A stretch of 18,039 nucleotides of DNA from Methylovirgula sp. (GTDB lineage: Bacteria; Pseudomonadota; Alphaproteobacteria; Rhizobiales; Beijerinckiaceae): contig JASHUD010000029.1 in assembly GCA_030040215.1 (NCBI GenBank), forward strand, positions 1 to 18,039, given 5' to 3'. The notes below the pieces were generated by a model. That model searched no databases. It was given only the letters and a program-made list of their open reading frames with translations, and was not told where the DNA came from. Shown piece after piece: positions 1-9,100 of the stretch. A program made the position numbers and the translations under genes. Each line of letters opens with the position of its first letter. The stretch's first letter is position 1.

Positions 1-290
1 CGCTCCTCCGAGATGCCCGCTAAGAGCGCGAGCCCCAATTTCATTTGGAAACTGGAACAGCTTTTTGGTGCGGTCCTGGGTTGAGACTTATTCGCCCTCA
101 ACAACTCCGATATTTTGCCACTGCTTTTCGCCAGCGGAAAATAAATGCGGCTCACCGTGAGATATTTGAAATGCTACGGCTTGCCGCGATCCGGCGGCGG
201 AATGTTATAGAGACGATGCCATTGCACGTAGAGTTCATTCGGAAACTCCGGCTCGTATTTCCGCGCCTCCAGGATACCGGGGGCGACAGC
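1..290 (-). pseudogene. Broken gene remnant, possibly P63C-like (phage or mobile-element type), C-terminal part
   Basis: Read on the minus strand from about 290 to 174, the frame gives a protein-like stretch (KYEPEFPNELYVQWHRLYNI, then PPPDRGKP) that ends at TAG (176-174). The same frame continues straight past that stop with HFKYLTVSRIYFPLAKSSGK and ISELLRANKS down to about 85. The protein-like signal then moves to another frame from 69 to 1, giving TKKLFQFPNEIGARALSGHL. One reading therefore needs a nonsense codon and a frameshift repaired, which is how a decayed gene looks. The FP-E-Y-RLY pattern and the late NEIGARAL-HLG pattern recall P63C-domain proteins from memory; the family name is tentative, the broken coding character less so. 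The fragment runs off the left edge. Its base composition is less GC-rich than the rest of the window, and it lies downstream of a tRNA 3' end, which fits acquired DNA. Confidence 0.6.
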
Positions 291-452
291 GCCAAAGATA
301 TTTGAGCGATGTCCTTGGACTACTCCCTGTAGACGCGGGCTCCGGTCCCTTAAAAGCGGCGCGGATATTCCACGCGCGCAGGACCAGGCGTGGGACCAAT
401 CGCGGACGCGGAACGCTAACTTCTTGATATGCGTGCAAATGCTAGGGCATGC

Positions 453-528
<76 letters not shown>

Positions 529-650
529 AGGATGCGGGCCGGCTTTATAGAAAGCGCTCTGCGCGTTGTCCAGGGCGCGGCGCCGCGCACGGTTGCCGAG
601 CTTGGCAGCCGCGGCTATAAGCGCCGCACTCCGGAAGATCGCGAGGGCGC

Positions 651-1073
651 GTGGCGATAGAGCGTACCTTTTCCATTTTGAAGCCCGACGCCACGCGTCG
701 CAATCTTATTGGCGCGATCAACGCCATGATCGAGGCCGCGGGACTGCGGATCATCGCCCAAAAACGGCTGCTCATGACACGCGCGCAAGCCGAGACGTTC
801 TACGCCGTTCACAGGGAGCGGCCGTTCTTTCCGGAGCTCGTGACGACGATGACGGCGGGCCCCGTGGTCGTGCAAGTGCTCGAAGGAGAAGACGCCGTCA
901 GGAGATATCGCGACGTGCTTGGGGCGACCGATCCCGCCAAGGCGGCGACAAACACGGTGCGCAAGAAATTCGCACTTTCGATCAGTGAGAACTCGGCGCA
1001 TGGATCGGATTCGCTCGAGACCGCAGCGATCGAGATCCAGCAATTCTTCTCTGGCAATGAGATCGTCGGCTAA
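651..1073 (+). CDS. ndk: Nucleoside diphosphate kinase
   Basis: Cytoplasmic enzyme that transfers the gamma phosphate of ATP to other (d)NDPs through a phospho-histidine. The 140-residue length is normal for the family. The N-terminal signature FSILKPDAT carries Lys11, and the catalytic loop NSAHGSDS carries His117. The C-terminus FFSGNEIVG is also typical. The start is GTG at 651, because the next residues ([13 protein letters not shown]) match the usual N-terminus exactly; the ribosome binding site before it is weak (GAGGG, 644-648). The segment before the active site reads [10 protein letters not shown] where most homologues have a Gly in a PGTIR or EGTIR-like motif, so Asn101 is slightly unusual. 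The gene stands alone, divergent from tRNA-Phe and followed by the DUF2155 gene. Confidence 0.96.
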   Translation: MAIERTFSILKPDATRRNLIGAINAMIEAAGLRIIAQKRLLMTRAQAETFYAVHRERPFFPELVTTMTAGPVVVQVLEGEDAVRRYRDVLGATDPAKAATNTVRKKFALSISENSAHGSDSLETAAIEIQQFFSGNEIVG

Positions 1074-1163
1074 ACGGCACGCGACGATCTAGGCATGGCC
1101 CTATTCCGGCCGGACTTTCATGATGCTTGATCGCCCGATTTGGGGCGGCCGGCAATTGGCGCA

Positions 1164-1802
1164 ATGGGAATGACGAAACTTCGAACGCGTTTTCTTCCCG
1201 CGCTTGCGGTGCTTTCGGCTGTTTCGGGCGTCCATCCCGCCGTGGCCGATAAGATCAAACATTCGATCGCCGTTTTCTCCGGCCTCGACAAGATCACCGG
1301 GCGGATCATCTCCTTCGAAGTTGCGACCAATGAAACGGTGCAGTTTGGCACGCTGCAGATCACCGAGCGCGTCTGCTACACGCGTCCGCCCACCGAGGCG
1401 CCGCAGACCGATACGTTCGTCGAGGTCGACGAAGTCGGCACCGACAAGAAGGCGAAGCGGATCTTTACCGGCTGGATGTTCGCGGCCAGCCCCGGCCTAA
1501 ACGCGTTGGATCATCCCGTCTATGACATTTGGCTCACCGGTTGCAAAGGCGATCAGCAAGTGATCGCTTCGCCGCCTTCCACCGCCACGGCGCAACCGGC
1601 TCCGGTCGCAACGCCGCAGCAACCGGTGCAAGCGGCACCCCCCGCTTTGCGACGCACCGAGACGGAAGGCGCGCCGCCGCAGCCCAGCGGACCGATCGAG
1701 GTGGGGCCGCCGCCGGGCTTCGTTGCCCCTGGCGCGCCGTCCGCGTCACCCGGCCGACAATCCGCTCCGCCGGACTCGACGCCGAGCGAGGACGGCCTTT
1801 AG
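1164..1802 (+). CDS. Secreted DUF2155 domain protein
   Basis: A 212-residue exported protein of unknown function, of a type known mainly from alphaproteobacteria. Residues 1 to about 36 form a signal peptide: basic TKLRTRF, a hydrophobic stretch, and a likely cut after VHPAVA. The DUF2155 core follows at roughly 37-140, with features known from the family: [40 protein letters not shown] and [20 protein letters not shown]. The last 70 or so residues are low-complexity Pro/Ala/Gln, probably a flexible tail. The start is ATG at 1164 or at 1170 (both in frame, neither with a clear ribosome binding site). A TTG at 1140 would add residues before the signal peptide and is less likely. The stop codon overlaps that of aat on the other strand. 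Neighbourhood with aat is, from memory, common in Rhizobiales. Confidence 0.88.
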   Translation: MGMTKLRTRFLPALAVLSAVSGVHPAVADKIKHSIAVFSGLDKITGRIISFEVATNETVQFGTLQITERVCYTRPPTEAPQTDTFVEVDEVGTDKKAKRIFTGWMFAASPGLNALDHPVYDIWLTGCKGDQQVIASPPSTATAQPAPVATPQQPVQAAPPALRRTETEGAPPQPSGPIEVGPPPGFVAPGAPSASPGRQSAPPDSTPSEDGL

Positions 1803-2509
1803 ATCGGCGGAAGATTCGAGTTTGGGCCGGCCGAGTTCTGCCGGTGGGGCAGGGCGGCGAGAGCCTCTTGTCCCGACACTTGCCGTCCCTTCGGCCAGAT
1901 CCAGAAATCCGCCGTTTGCGCGACGGCGTTGGCGAGCAGCACGCGGTAATAGTCCTTCGAGACCTCGACGGCGCCCAGGCTTTCGAGATGCGGCGTCACG
2001 AATTGGGTGTCGAGGAGGCGGAAACCGCCCGCCGCGAGCCGCGCCGCCAGATGAATCAGCGCGACTTTCGACGCATCCCGTTCGCGATGGAACATGCTTT
2101 CGCCGAAAAAGGCGGCGCCGAGCACGACGCCATAGAGGCCGCCGACCAGCACATTATCGTGCCATGCCTCTAGGGTATGCACCTTGCCCTGCTCGAAAAG
2201 TTGCCCATAGAGCCGCCTAATCCGTTGATTGATCCAGGTTTTCTCGCGGCCTGTGCCGGCGCTCGCGCAGCCCTCAATCACCGCTTCGAAATCGCAATCG
2301 ACGCGGACCTCGAAACGCTCGGAGCGAATCGTCCTGGCAAGTTTCTTGGAGACGATCATGCCGTCGAGCGGAAAGACGCCGCGCGCCTCAGGATCGATCC
2401 AAAAAAGATTCTGGTCCTCGGCGCTCTCCGCCATCGGAAAGAGGCCGATCGAATAGGCGCGCAGGAGAATATCCGGCGTGATCTCGAACTCATCGCGGGG
2501 TCGTGTCAT
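1799..2509 (-). CDS. aat: Leucyl/phenylalanyl-tRNA--protein transferase
   Basis: Transfers Leu or Phe from aminoacyl-tRNA to proteins with N-terminal Arg or Lys, marking them for ClpS/ClpAP degradation (bacterial N-end rule). The 236-residue length is typical. Family hallmarks in order: AYSIGLFPM (19-26), [13 protein letters not shown] (36-48), TWINQRI (91-97), VHTLEAW (110-116), [11 protein letters not shown] (121-131), [16 protein letters not shown] (136-151), and LLDTQF with HLESLGA (165-180). The start ATG at 2509 gives the expected N-terminus, though no clear Shine-Dalgarno sequence precedes it. It lies 102 bases downstream of accC on the same strand and may be the last gene of that block. 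Its TAA overlaps the TAG of the DUF2155 gene, so transcription from the two sides converges with no spacer. Confidence 0.96.
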   Translation of the reverse strand: MTRPRDEFEITPDILLRAYSIGLFPMAESAEDQNLFWIDPEARGVFPLDGMIVSKKLARTIRSERFEVRVDCDFEAVIEGCASAGTGREKTWINQRIRRLYGQLFEQGKVHTLEAWHDNVLVGGLYGVVLGAAFFGESMFHRERDASKVALIHLAARLAAGGFRLLDTQFVTPHLESLGAVEVSKDYYRVLLANAVAQTADFWIWPKGRQVSGQEALAALPHRQNSAGPNSNLPPI

Positions 2510-2611
2510 GCGCTAAAGATGGGTCTCCCCTACCGCCGCCGTCAAGAACGCGCCGCGGCGTTCGATGCAGAATGCGGAAGTCTTTCCACGCAATTTCCGC
2601 GCGGCGCGGGC

Positions 2612-3976
2612 CTATGCCACCGCGACCTCCATTCCGCCGCCTGCCAGAAATTTCTCCAGCCAATGGATGTCGTAAAGGCCGTTCTGGACATCGGGGTTGC
2701 GGATCAGCGTCCGGAACAGAGGGAGTGTCGTATCGATCCCATCGACGATGAATTCGTCGAGGGCGCGGCGCAGCCGCAGCAGCGCTTCGTTGCGGGTACG
2801 TCCATGTACGATCAGCTTGCCGACCAGCGAATCGTAATAGGGCGGGATGAGGTAGCCGGCATAGGCGGCGCTGTCGACGCGCACGCCGAGCCCGCCAGGC
2901 GGATGATAATACTCGATTTTGCCGGGCGACGGCTGAAATGTGACCGGGTCTTCGGCATTGATCCGACATTCGATCGCGTGACCCGAGAAGACGACGTCGG
3001 ATTGGGCGATGCTCAGCGGCGAGCCGGCGGCAATCTTGATCTGCTCGTTCAGAAGATCGAAGCCGGTGATCATTTCGGTCACCGGATGCTCAACCTGGAT
3101 GCGGGTATTCATCTCGATGAAGTAAAAGCGGCCTTCGTCGTACAGAAATTCAATGGTCCCGGCGCTCTTGTATTTAAGTTCGCGCATCGCGGCGGCGCAG
3201 ATCTCGCCGATTTCGAGCCGCTGCGAGGCGTTCAGCGCCGGCGAGGGACTCTCTTCGAGGAGTTTTTGGTGGCGGCGCTGCAAGGAGCAATCGCGTTCGC
3301 CGAGATGGATCGCACGCCCTGCGCCGTCGCCGAGAATCTGCACTTCGATATGACGCGGATTGTCGAGGAATTTTTCGAGATAGACCGCATCGTCTCCGAA
3401 GGCCGCCTTGGCCTCGCTGCGGGCAGTCGCCAGCGCGACCAAAAGGTCTTTGGCGTTGCGGGCCACTTTCATGCCGCGTCCGCCGCCGCCCGCCGCCGCT
3501 TTGATCAGCACCGGAAATCCGATCGCCTCGGCGACCTTCAGCGCGTCCTGGGAGGTTACCGGGCCGTCGGAACCCGGTACGCAGGGGATGTTGAGCCGTT
3601 TGGCGGTACGCTTCGCCTCGATCTTGTCGCCCATGAGACGGATGTGTTCGGGGCTCGGCCCGATGAAGCCGATCTGATGTTCGGCGAGAATCTCGGCAAA
3701 ACGCGCGTTCTCGGCGAGAAATCCGTAGCCGGGATGCACCGCCTCGGCGCCGGTGATCTCGCAGGCGGAGAGCAGAGCGGGAACATTGAGATAGGATTCG
3801 CGCGCCGGCGGCGGCCCGATACAGACCGATTCATCGGCGAGTTTAACGTGCATCGCCTCCGAATCGGCGGTCGAGTGAACGGCCACCGTCGCGATGCCTA
3901 ATTCCTTGGCGGCGCGCAGGATTCGCAAGGCGATTTCGCCGCGGTTGGCGATGAGAATCTTGTCGAACATGGGCAT
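2612..3976 (-). CDS. accC: Acetyl-CoA carboxylase, biotin carboxylase subunit
   Basis: ATP-grasp enzyme that carboxylates the biotin carried by AccB, the first half-reaction of malonyl-CoA formation for fatty acid synthesis. At 454 residues it is the usual bacterial single-subunit size. It shows [13 protein letters not shown] near the N-terminus (8-20), [10 protein letters not shown] (81-90), the Gly-rich ATP lid [10 protein letters not shown] (161-170), HIEVQILGD (209-217), [13 protein letters not shown] (226-238), and the catalytic strand [14 protein letters not shown] (288-301). The biotin carboxylase C-terminal domain contains [11 protein letters not shown] (334-343) and [10 protein letters not shown]. 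Two start codons are possible, ATG at 3976 and ATG at 3970; the second gives the common [12 protein letters not shown] terminus. It follows accB after 41 bases (measured from 3976) and is presumably co-transcribed with it. Confidence 0.98.
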   Translation of the reverse strand: MPMFDKILIANRGEIALRILRAAKELGIATVAVHSTADSEAMHVKLADESVCIGPPPARESYLNVPALLSACEITGAEAVHPGYGFLAENARFAEILAEHQIGFIGPSPEHIRLMGDKIEAKRTAKRLNIPCVPGSDGPVTSQDALKVAEAIGFPVLIKAAAGGGGRGMKVARNAKDLLVALATARSEAKAAFGDDAVYLEKFLDNPRHIEVQILGDGAGRAIHLGERDCSLQRRHQKLLEESPSPALNASQRLEIGEICAAAMRELKYKSAGTIEFLYDEGRFYFIEMNTRIQVEHPVTEMITGFDLLNEQIKIAAGSPLSIAQSDVVFSGHAIECRINAEDPVTFQPSPGKIEYYHPPGGLGVRVDSAAYAGYLIPPYYDSLVGKLIVHGRTRNEALLRLRRALDEFIVDGIDTTLPLFRTLIRNPDVQNGLYDIHWLEKFLAGGGMEVAVA

Positions 3977-4017
3977 CGATCAGAAAAAGCGGTTGCGCCT
4001 CGCAAACGCGCGCCGAA

Positions 4018-4491
4018 TCATTCGATCACGACGAGCGGCTGGTCGAATTCCACGGGCTGCGCATCTTCGACCAGGATCGCTGTCACCGTACCGGCGCGCG
4101 GCGCGACGATGTCGTTGAAGGTCTTCATGGCTTCGATCAGCAAAATCTTGTCGCCCGCCTTTACTCGTGCGCCGGCGGTGATGAACGCTGCCGCATCGGG
4201 CGCCGGGCGCAGGTAAACCGTGCCGACCATGGGCGATTTCACGGTTCCCGGATGGATGGCAACCGCCTGTGTCGGCCACGGCGCGCTTTGACTGGGCGCC
4301 GCCGGTTGGAGCGGCGGTACCGTGCCGACGTCCGGTGTAACGAGCAGCGCGCCTCCCTGGCGCGTAACCCTGATCCGCAACTCGCCTTGCACGATCTCGA
4401 TCTCGCTCAAATCGAGGCGCGTCGCAATTTCCCCAAGCGTTTCCACGAGGTGCGGGTCGATCGGCGCCGGCGCCGCTTTTTTTTCCGTCAT
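4018..4491 (-). CDS. accB: Biotin carboxyl carrier protein of acetyl-CoA carboxylase
   Basis: Carries the biotin that AccC carboxylates and the carboxyltransferase uses. The 157 residues divide into an N-terminal helical part (1-45), a Pro/Ala/Gln-rich linker (about 50-82), and the biotinyl domain (83-157). The biotin-accepting lysine is Lys123 in the motif [10 protein letters not shown]; the residue after MK-T is Phe where Met is commonest. The start ATG at 4491 is set by the MTEKKAAP terminus. It sits four bases (AGGA) after the aroQ stop, giving TGAAGGAATG, so translation is probably coupled to aroQ. A longer in-frame reading upstream lies entirely inside aroQ and is not needed. A run of seven A in codons 3-5 is a possible slippage site, with nothing to show that it is used. 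Confidence 0.97.
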   Translation of the reverse strand: MTEKKAAPAPIDPHLVETLGEIATRLDLSEIEIVQGELRIRVTRQGGALLVTPDVGTVPPLQPAAPSQSAPWPTQAVAIHPGTVKSPMVGTVYLRPAPDAAAFITAGARVKAGDKILLIEAMKTFNDIVAPRAGTVTAILVEDAQPVEFDQPLVVIE

Positions 4492-4495
4492 TCCT

Positions 4496-4939
4496 TCAAC
4501 TTTCGGGCTTAGCCGACAGCAAAGCCTGCAATGCGAGATCGTAGGATGCCGCGCCGAACCCGAGGATAACGCCATAGGCTACGGGCGCAATGCGCGAGAC
4601 GCGGCGGAATCGTTCGCGCGCGTGGATGTTGGAGAGATGCACCTCGATGACGCGCGCGTTGGCGCCTTTGATGGCATCGGCGAGAGCGATCGAAGTATGG
4701 CTGTAGGCGCCGGCATTGAGGATGACCGGTTCGCCCGCCCGGCCGGCGTTTTGAATCCAGGTGACGAGATCGCCCTCCTGATTGGATTGGCGGAAATGCA
4801 GGGTGATGCCGTGCGCTTTGCAGGTTTCCGCCAACCGCGCCTCGATCATGGCCAGGGTTTCGTGACCGTAGACCGCCGGTTCGCGCGTGCCGAGCAGATT
4901 GAGGTTTGGCCCGTTGAGAACGTGGACGGCCTTGAGCAT
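4496..4939 (-). CDS. aroQ: 3-dehydroquinate dehydratase, type II
   Basis: Converts 3-dehydroquinate to 3-dehydroshikimate, step three of the shikimate pathway. The 147-residue length matches the small dodecameric type II enzyme, not the type I AroD. Motifs: [19 protein letters not shown] with catalytic Tyr24, [15 protein letters not shown] (49-63), the substrate loop [14 protein letters not shown] (73-86), and [14 protein letters not shown] with catalytic His101. The start ATG at 4939 gives the canonical N-terminus; there is no good ribosome binding site close to it, only GAAGGA about 16 bases upstream. It is the first of an aroQ-accB-accC cluster, an arrangement recalled as common in alphaproteobacteria. 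A 124-base gap separates it from the dsbA-like gene upstream, which may hold its own promoter. Confidence 0.97.
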   Translation of the reverse strand: MLKAVHVLNGPNLNLLGTREPAVYGHETLAMIEARLAETCKAHGITLHFRQSNQEGDLVTWIQNAGRAGEPVILNAGAYSHTSIALADAIKGANARVIEVHLSNIHARERFRRVSRIAPVAYGVILGFGAASYDLALQALLSAKPES

Positions 4940-5063
4940 GGATGGGGCCCGGATTCCTTCGCGCTTCCTTAGCCGGCTTCCTGCGGCAAAGAAAGCACGG
5001 GATGGGCAAAGAGCGGCGTCTTGCTCCGAGCGATCGGTCAGTCCGCGTGCGGCTGCGAACAGG

Positions 5064-5831
5064 TCAGGAACAAACGACTTTTCCGCACTTGCGTACGTTG
5101 TCGATCTTGGCTTTCAACGCGTCATAGCCGATCGCGCCGACCACGACCTCGTCGCCGACCACATAGGATGGCGTCCCGCTGAGCGCGAGGTCGCGGCCGA
5201 GCCGGTCTGATTCGTCGAGCCCCTCCTTGACGGTCGGCGCGCTCATGTCCTTGTCGATCTTTCCCATGTCTGCGCCGAGCGCCTGCGCGACGGCGAGCGC
5301 CTGATCTCTGCCGACCGGACCGTGCGAACCGAGCAGCTTCTGGTGAAATTCCCAGAACTTCTCGCCTGTGAACTGATTGCGCACGGCGGCGGCGACTTGC
5401 GCCGCGTCGACGGAGGCGTCGGAGAGAATGGGATAATCGCGCAGGATGACGCGCAGATCCGGCTCGTCCTTCATCAGCCGGGCGATATCGGGCAGCATCT
5501 TTTTGCAATAGCCGCAGTTGTAGTCGAAGAATTCGATGAGTGTCAGCTTGCCGTCGGGATTGCCGACGATTGCCTGATAGGGCGACGTGTAGAGCGCACT
5601 CTGCGGGTCCTTGATGAGTTTGTCGCGGGCCTGCGTTTCGGCGGCCTTGTCGCGCGCCTCAAGCTCGTTGATCGCATCGCGCAACAGCTCCGGGTTCTTC
5701 ATAATGTAGTCTTTGATGATCCCTTCGATCTCGCTCTTTTGCGAGGCCGAGAAATCCTCGGCGGCGAGTGGCAAACTGAACGCCGTAAGGGCAATGATCA
5801 GGCTTGCTAAGAGGGCGCTGATACGGGCCAT
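5064..5831 (-). CDS. DsbA-family periplasmic thiol oxidoreductase (ScsC/Com1-like)
   Basis: A 255-residue exported thioredoxin-fold protein, probably acting on disulfides in the periplasm. A signal peptide (1-24: hydrophobic SALLASLIIALTAFSLPLA, then AE) is followed by a helical N-terminal segment (31-72, EIEGIIKDYIMKNPELLRDA) of the kind found in ScsC/DsbA_N proteins, where it can drive oligomerisation. The thioredoxin fold carries the redox motif CGYC at 106-109 and the cis-proline loop SGTPSYV (219-223). Two extra cysteines near the C-terminus (Cys249, Cys254) could form a structural disulfide. The start is ATG 5831, chosen because the signal peptide begins there and an AAGGAG site precedes it; the open frame extends upstream but without family character. 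Oxidase versus isomerase activity cannot be read from sequence; an oligomeric N-terminus would favour isomerase. Confidence 0.9.
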   Translation of the reverse strand: MARISALLASLIIALTAFSLPLAAEDFSASQKSEIEGIIKDYIMKNPELLRDAINELEARDKAAETQARDKLIKDPQSALYTSPYQAIVGNPDGKLTLIEFFDYNCGYCKKMLPDIARLMKDEPDLRVILRDYPILSDASVDAAQVAAAVRNQFTGEKFWEFHQKLLGSHGPVGRDQALAVAQALGADMGKIDKDMSAPTVKEGLDESDRLGRDLALSGTPSYVVGDEVVVGAIGYDALKAKIDNVRKCGKVVCS

Positions 5832-5840
5832 CCTCTTTGT

Positions 5841-5846
5841 CTCCTT
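5841..5846 (-). promoter_or_regulatory. Shine-Dalgarno site deciding the start of the DsbA-family gene
   Basis: AAGGAG on the minus strand ends nine bases before the ATG at 5831. It supports that start over the longer open frame reaching 6020. A second purine run, GAGG, lies directly against the ATG. Confidence 0.75.
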
Positions 5847-5921
5847 GCGTTTTGCGAACGTAGACGGCTCGATCGAGGTGCGACGGCGGTCTTGCCGCTT
5901 GGGGGACTGCGGCCGGCACTC

Positions 5922-5950
5922 CTTATCGCCCAACTGGCCGTTTCTTTCAA
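5922..5950 (-). promoter_or_regulatory. Candidate sigma-70-type promoter for the DsbA-family gene
   Basis: On the minus strand TTGAAA (5950-5945) is followed after 17 bases by GATAAG (5927-5922). This gives a good -35, a fair -10 and ideal spacing. Transcription would begin near 5914, leaving a leader of roughly 80 bases before the ATG at 5831. It sits in the 288-base divergent region shared with the fusion polysaccharide gene. The match is by eye only. Confidence 0.4.
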
Positions 5951-6119
5951 TTGGCGGCGTTGCGGCGTGAATTAGGCGGCGCGCAAAAGAGTGATCTCGC
6001 GCCGAAGCGCTCTCGCCCACCGTGTTATGCCGCGGCGCGCCGAAAGGGCCGTATTCAGCGGCCGTTCAGGCGAAAGACCCCTTAAGTTCTAGCCTGATTC
6101 GATCTCCATATTCGCGACA

Positions 6120-9100
6120 ATGCGGACAAAACCGATCTTTTTCGATCCGACCGGCCGGCGCGCCTCGTGGATCTCCTGGACGATGCGGATTGGCACCGCG
6201 GCGGTGGCCCTGGTGTGCGTAGTCTTCGTCGTCCTTCTCATGGGCAATGCGCCGCCGCCCGGCACCGATCTGGAGGGCTCCGCCGAGACGCTCTTCGGGC
6301 CGCCAGCCCCATCGGCGGTGGCGCGCCACACGCTGGCCAATTCGACGGTACGGGTCGCCGCCGAGCTGCGCGGCAAGGAACGCGATCTCTGGCGCATTGC
6401 CCACATCAAGCCTGTTCCGCAGAGCCGCGCGGCCGGCTCCGCAAGTGCCCCGGGCGGCGTCCCGGGCCGGCCGCTGAGCATCGGCTTCTACGCCAATTGG
6501 GATCAGAGCGCCTATTCGGCCCTGAAGAAAGATCTGCCACATCTCGATTGGGTCATTCCGACCTGGCTCAGCATACAAGGCAGCGATGTCGGCATCCGCA
6601 ACGATCTCGACCATCGCGGCCTCGAAGCTATCCGCGAGGCCGATCCCAACAAGCCGATCTTTCCGCTGCTGCAAAACTCGGTCGAAGGACGATGGGACGG
6701 GGCAGGGCTGGCCCGCTGGCTTGCCGATCCCGCCAAGCGCGCCGAGCGTTTGCAGCAGATCATCGCCTTCCTCGACTTCAACAAGTTCCAAGGCCTGACC
6801 GTCGACTTCGAATCGGTGCCGGAGAGCGCGCAGGTGGATCTCAAGATCTTCCTGAAAGAGATGCGGGCGGCGTTCAAGCCGCGCGGCTGGCAGATCCTCT
6901 TGGCGGTGCCGTTCGACGACGATTCTTGGGACTATGCCGGCTATTCGCATCTCGTCGATTTCATGATCCTCATGGCTTACGACGAGCATTGGGAGGAAGG
7001 CACCTCGGGAAGCATCGCGAGCCAAGGCTGGTACGAGCGCGTTCTCGACGAACGGATGAAGGATCTTGATCCCGATCACACGATCATCGCGCTCGGCAAT
7101 TACGGCTATGACTGGGCCCCCGGCAAACCGGCCGACGACCTGACGTTCCAGGAGACGGCGCGGCTCGCGCATGCAACCGACGCCGAGATCGACTTCGATC
7201 CGGACGCCGAAAACCCGCGGTTCACCTACAAGAGCCCCGGCGGCGTGGCGCACGAGGTCTGGTTCCTCGATGCGGTAACCGCGTTCAACGAGATTCACGC
7301 CGCCGACATTTATCAGCCGGTCGGCTATGCGCTCTGGCGGCTTGGCTCGGAGGACCCGTCGGTCTGGTCCGTGATGGGGCAGCCTTATAACGCAGCGGCG
7401 CCAGAGGCATTGAAGACAATTCCTTCGACCCAGGAAGTCTATTTCGAGAACCAAGGCGAAATTCTGCATGTCGCCGCGCAGCCCTCGGATGGCCAGCGCG
7501 TCGACGAGCTGGATCCGGAGACCGGCGACATCGTCGACGAGAACTACATGGTTTTGCCGACCTGCTTCGTCATTCAGAGATTCGGCCTGCAGAAAAAGAA
7601 ATTAGCGTTGACCTTCGACGACGGCCCTGATCCGACGTGGACCCCTCAGATTCTCGATGTTCTGAAACAGAAGGACGTCCGCGCGACGTTCTTCATCATC
7701 GGCGAAAACGCCGGCGCGTACCCCGATATCGTGCAACGCGAATATGCCGAGGGTCACGACATCGGCGACCATACGTTCACGCACCCGAACTTGGTCGAAC
7801 TGCCGCTCGGTATGGCGAAACTGGAAATCAATGCGACGCGCCGCTTGTTCGAGGCGATCACAGGCCATTCCCTACGGCTCTTCCGGGCTCCCTATCTGGG
7901 CGATTCGGATCCGACAACGTACGATGAGTTGGAGCCGGTGTCCGTCGCGCAGCAGATGGGATTCGTAACGGTTGGTCTCCGAATCGATCCAGACGATTGG
8001 CTGCAGCCGCCGGCGCAGACCATTATCGACCGCATTCTGAAACAAGTGGCCGACAAGAATCCGGATGACTTCGGCAACGTCATCTTGCTGCACGACTCGG
8101 GTGGCGACCGCTCCGAGACGGTGAAAGCTTTACCGCGGTTGATCGACGCGTTGCGCGCCCAAGGCTACGAACTTGTCCCGGTTTCGGAACTCGCCGGCCT
8201 TACGCGCGAGCAGGCGATGCCCACGTTGCCGCCCGCGATGCTCGGCCCGCTCGTCAATCGCTCGGTGTTCTATACGCTCGGCTATTCCGGCCATCTGCTG
8301 CGGGCGCTGTTCATCGGTGCGATCTGGCTCGGCTTGGCGCGCGTCGTGTTCCTGAGCAGCCTCGGTCTCGTGCATCGCTGGCGCGAGTTGCACGGCGTAA
8401 GGCCGGCGCTCTCCGGCTCCTTGCCTTATGTCAGCGTCATCATTCCCGCCCACGACGAGGCGAAGGTGATCGCCAAATCGATCGAACGGATTCTGGCAAG
8501 CGATTATTCCGATCTTGAAGTCATCGTCGTCGATGACGGCTCCACCGACGGAACTTCTTCCGTGGTTTCGCACCGTTTCGGCGCCACGCCGAACGTCAAG
8601 TTGATCACGACCGTGAACGGCGGCAAGGCCAGTGCGATCAATCTCGGCCTCGCCTTGGCGAAAGGCGGCATTATCGTCGCCCTCGACGCCGATACGCTTT
8701 TTGAGAAGAACACGATTACGAATTTGGCGCGCTGGTTCGAGGACCCGAAGGTGGGTGCCGTCGCCGGCAACGCCAAGGTCGGCAACCGCATCAACGCCAT
8801 CACGCGCTGGCAGGCGCTCGAATATATCAGCGCACAAAATCTCGAACGGCGCGCACTCGTCAGTTTGGGATGCATCACGGTGGTTCCCGGTGCGGTCGGG
8901 GCTTGGCGGCGCGAGGCGATCGAGCGAGTCGACAATTTTCCCGTCAACACGCTCGCCGAGGACCAGGACCTCACGATCGCCGTACAGAAGGCCGGCTATC
9001 GCGTCGTCTTCGACAGCGAAGCGGTCGCTTGGACGGAGGCGCCCGATACGGTGCAAGGCCTGGTCGCACAACGTTTCCGCTGGGCCTACGGCACCCTGCA

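Noticed and set aside
1..452. Direct repeat of the tRNA-Phe 3' end as an attachment site
   Set aside because: No second copy of the T-arm or acceptor sequence was seen in this window, so only the tRNA-adjacent position supports integration.
2546..2563. GAACGC-GCGTTC hairpin between accC and aat as a terminator
   Set aside because: The stem is only six bases and no U run follows on the minus strand; aat may simply be read through from accC.
2177..3901. 574-codon open frame on the plus strand across aat and accC
   Set aside because: It lies opposite two unmistakable genes with full family motifs. Its own translation has no recognisable domain, as expected for antisense frames in GC-rich DNA.
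4478..4484. Run of seven A (minus strand) at the start of accB as a programmed frameshift
   Set aside because: The reading frame is intact and gives a normal protein; there is no sign of a second product.
6066..7469. 467-codon minus-strand frame opposite the GH18-like part of the fusion gene
   Set aside because: No recognisable domain, and the plus-strand frame carries continuous conserved motifs.
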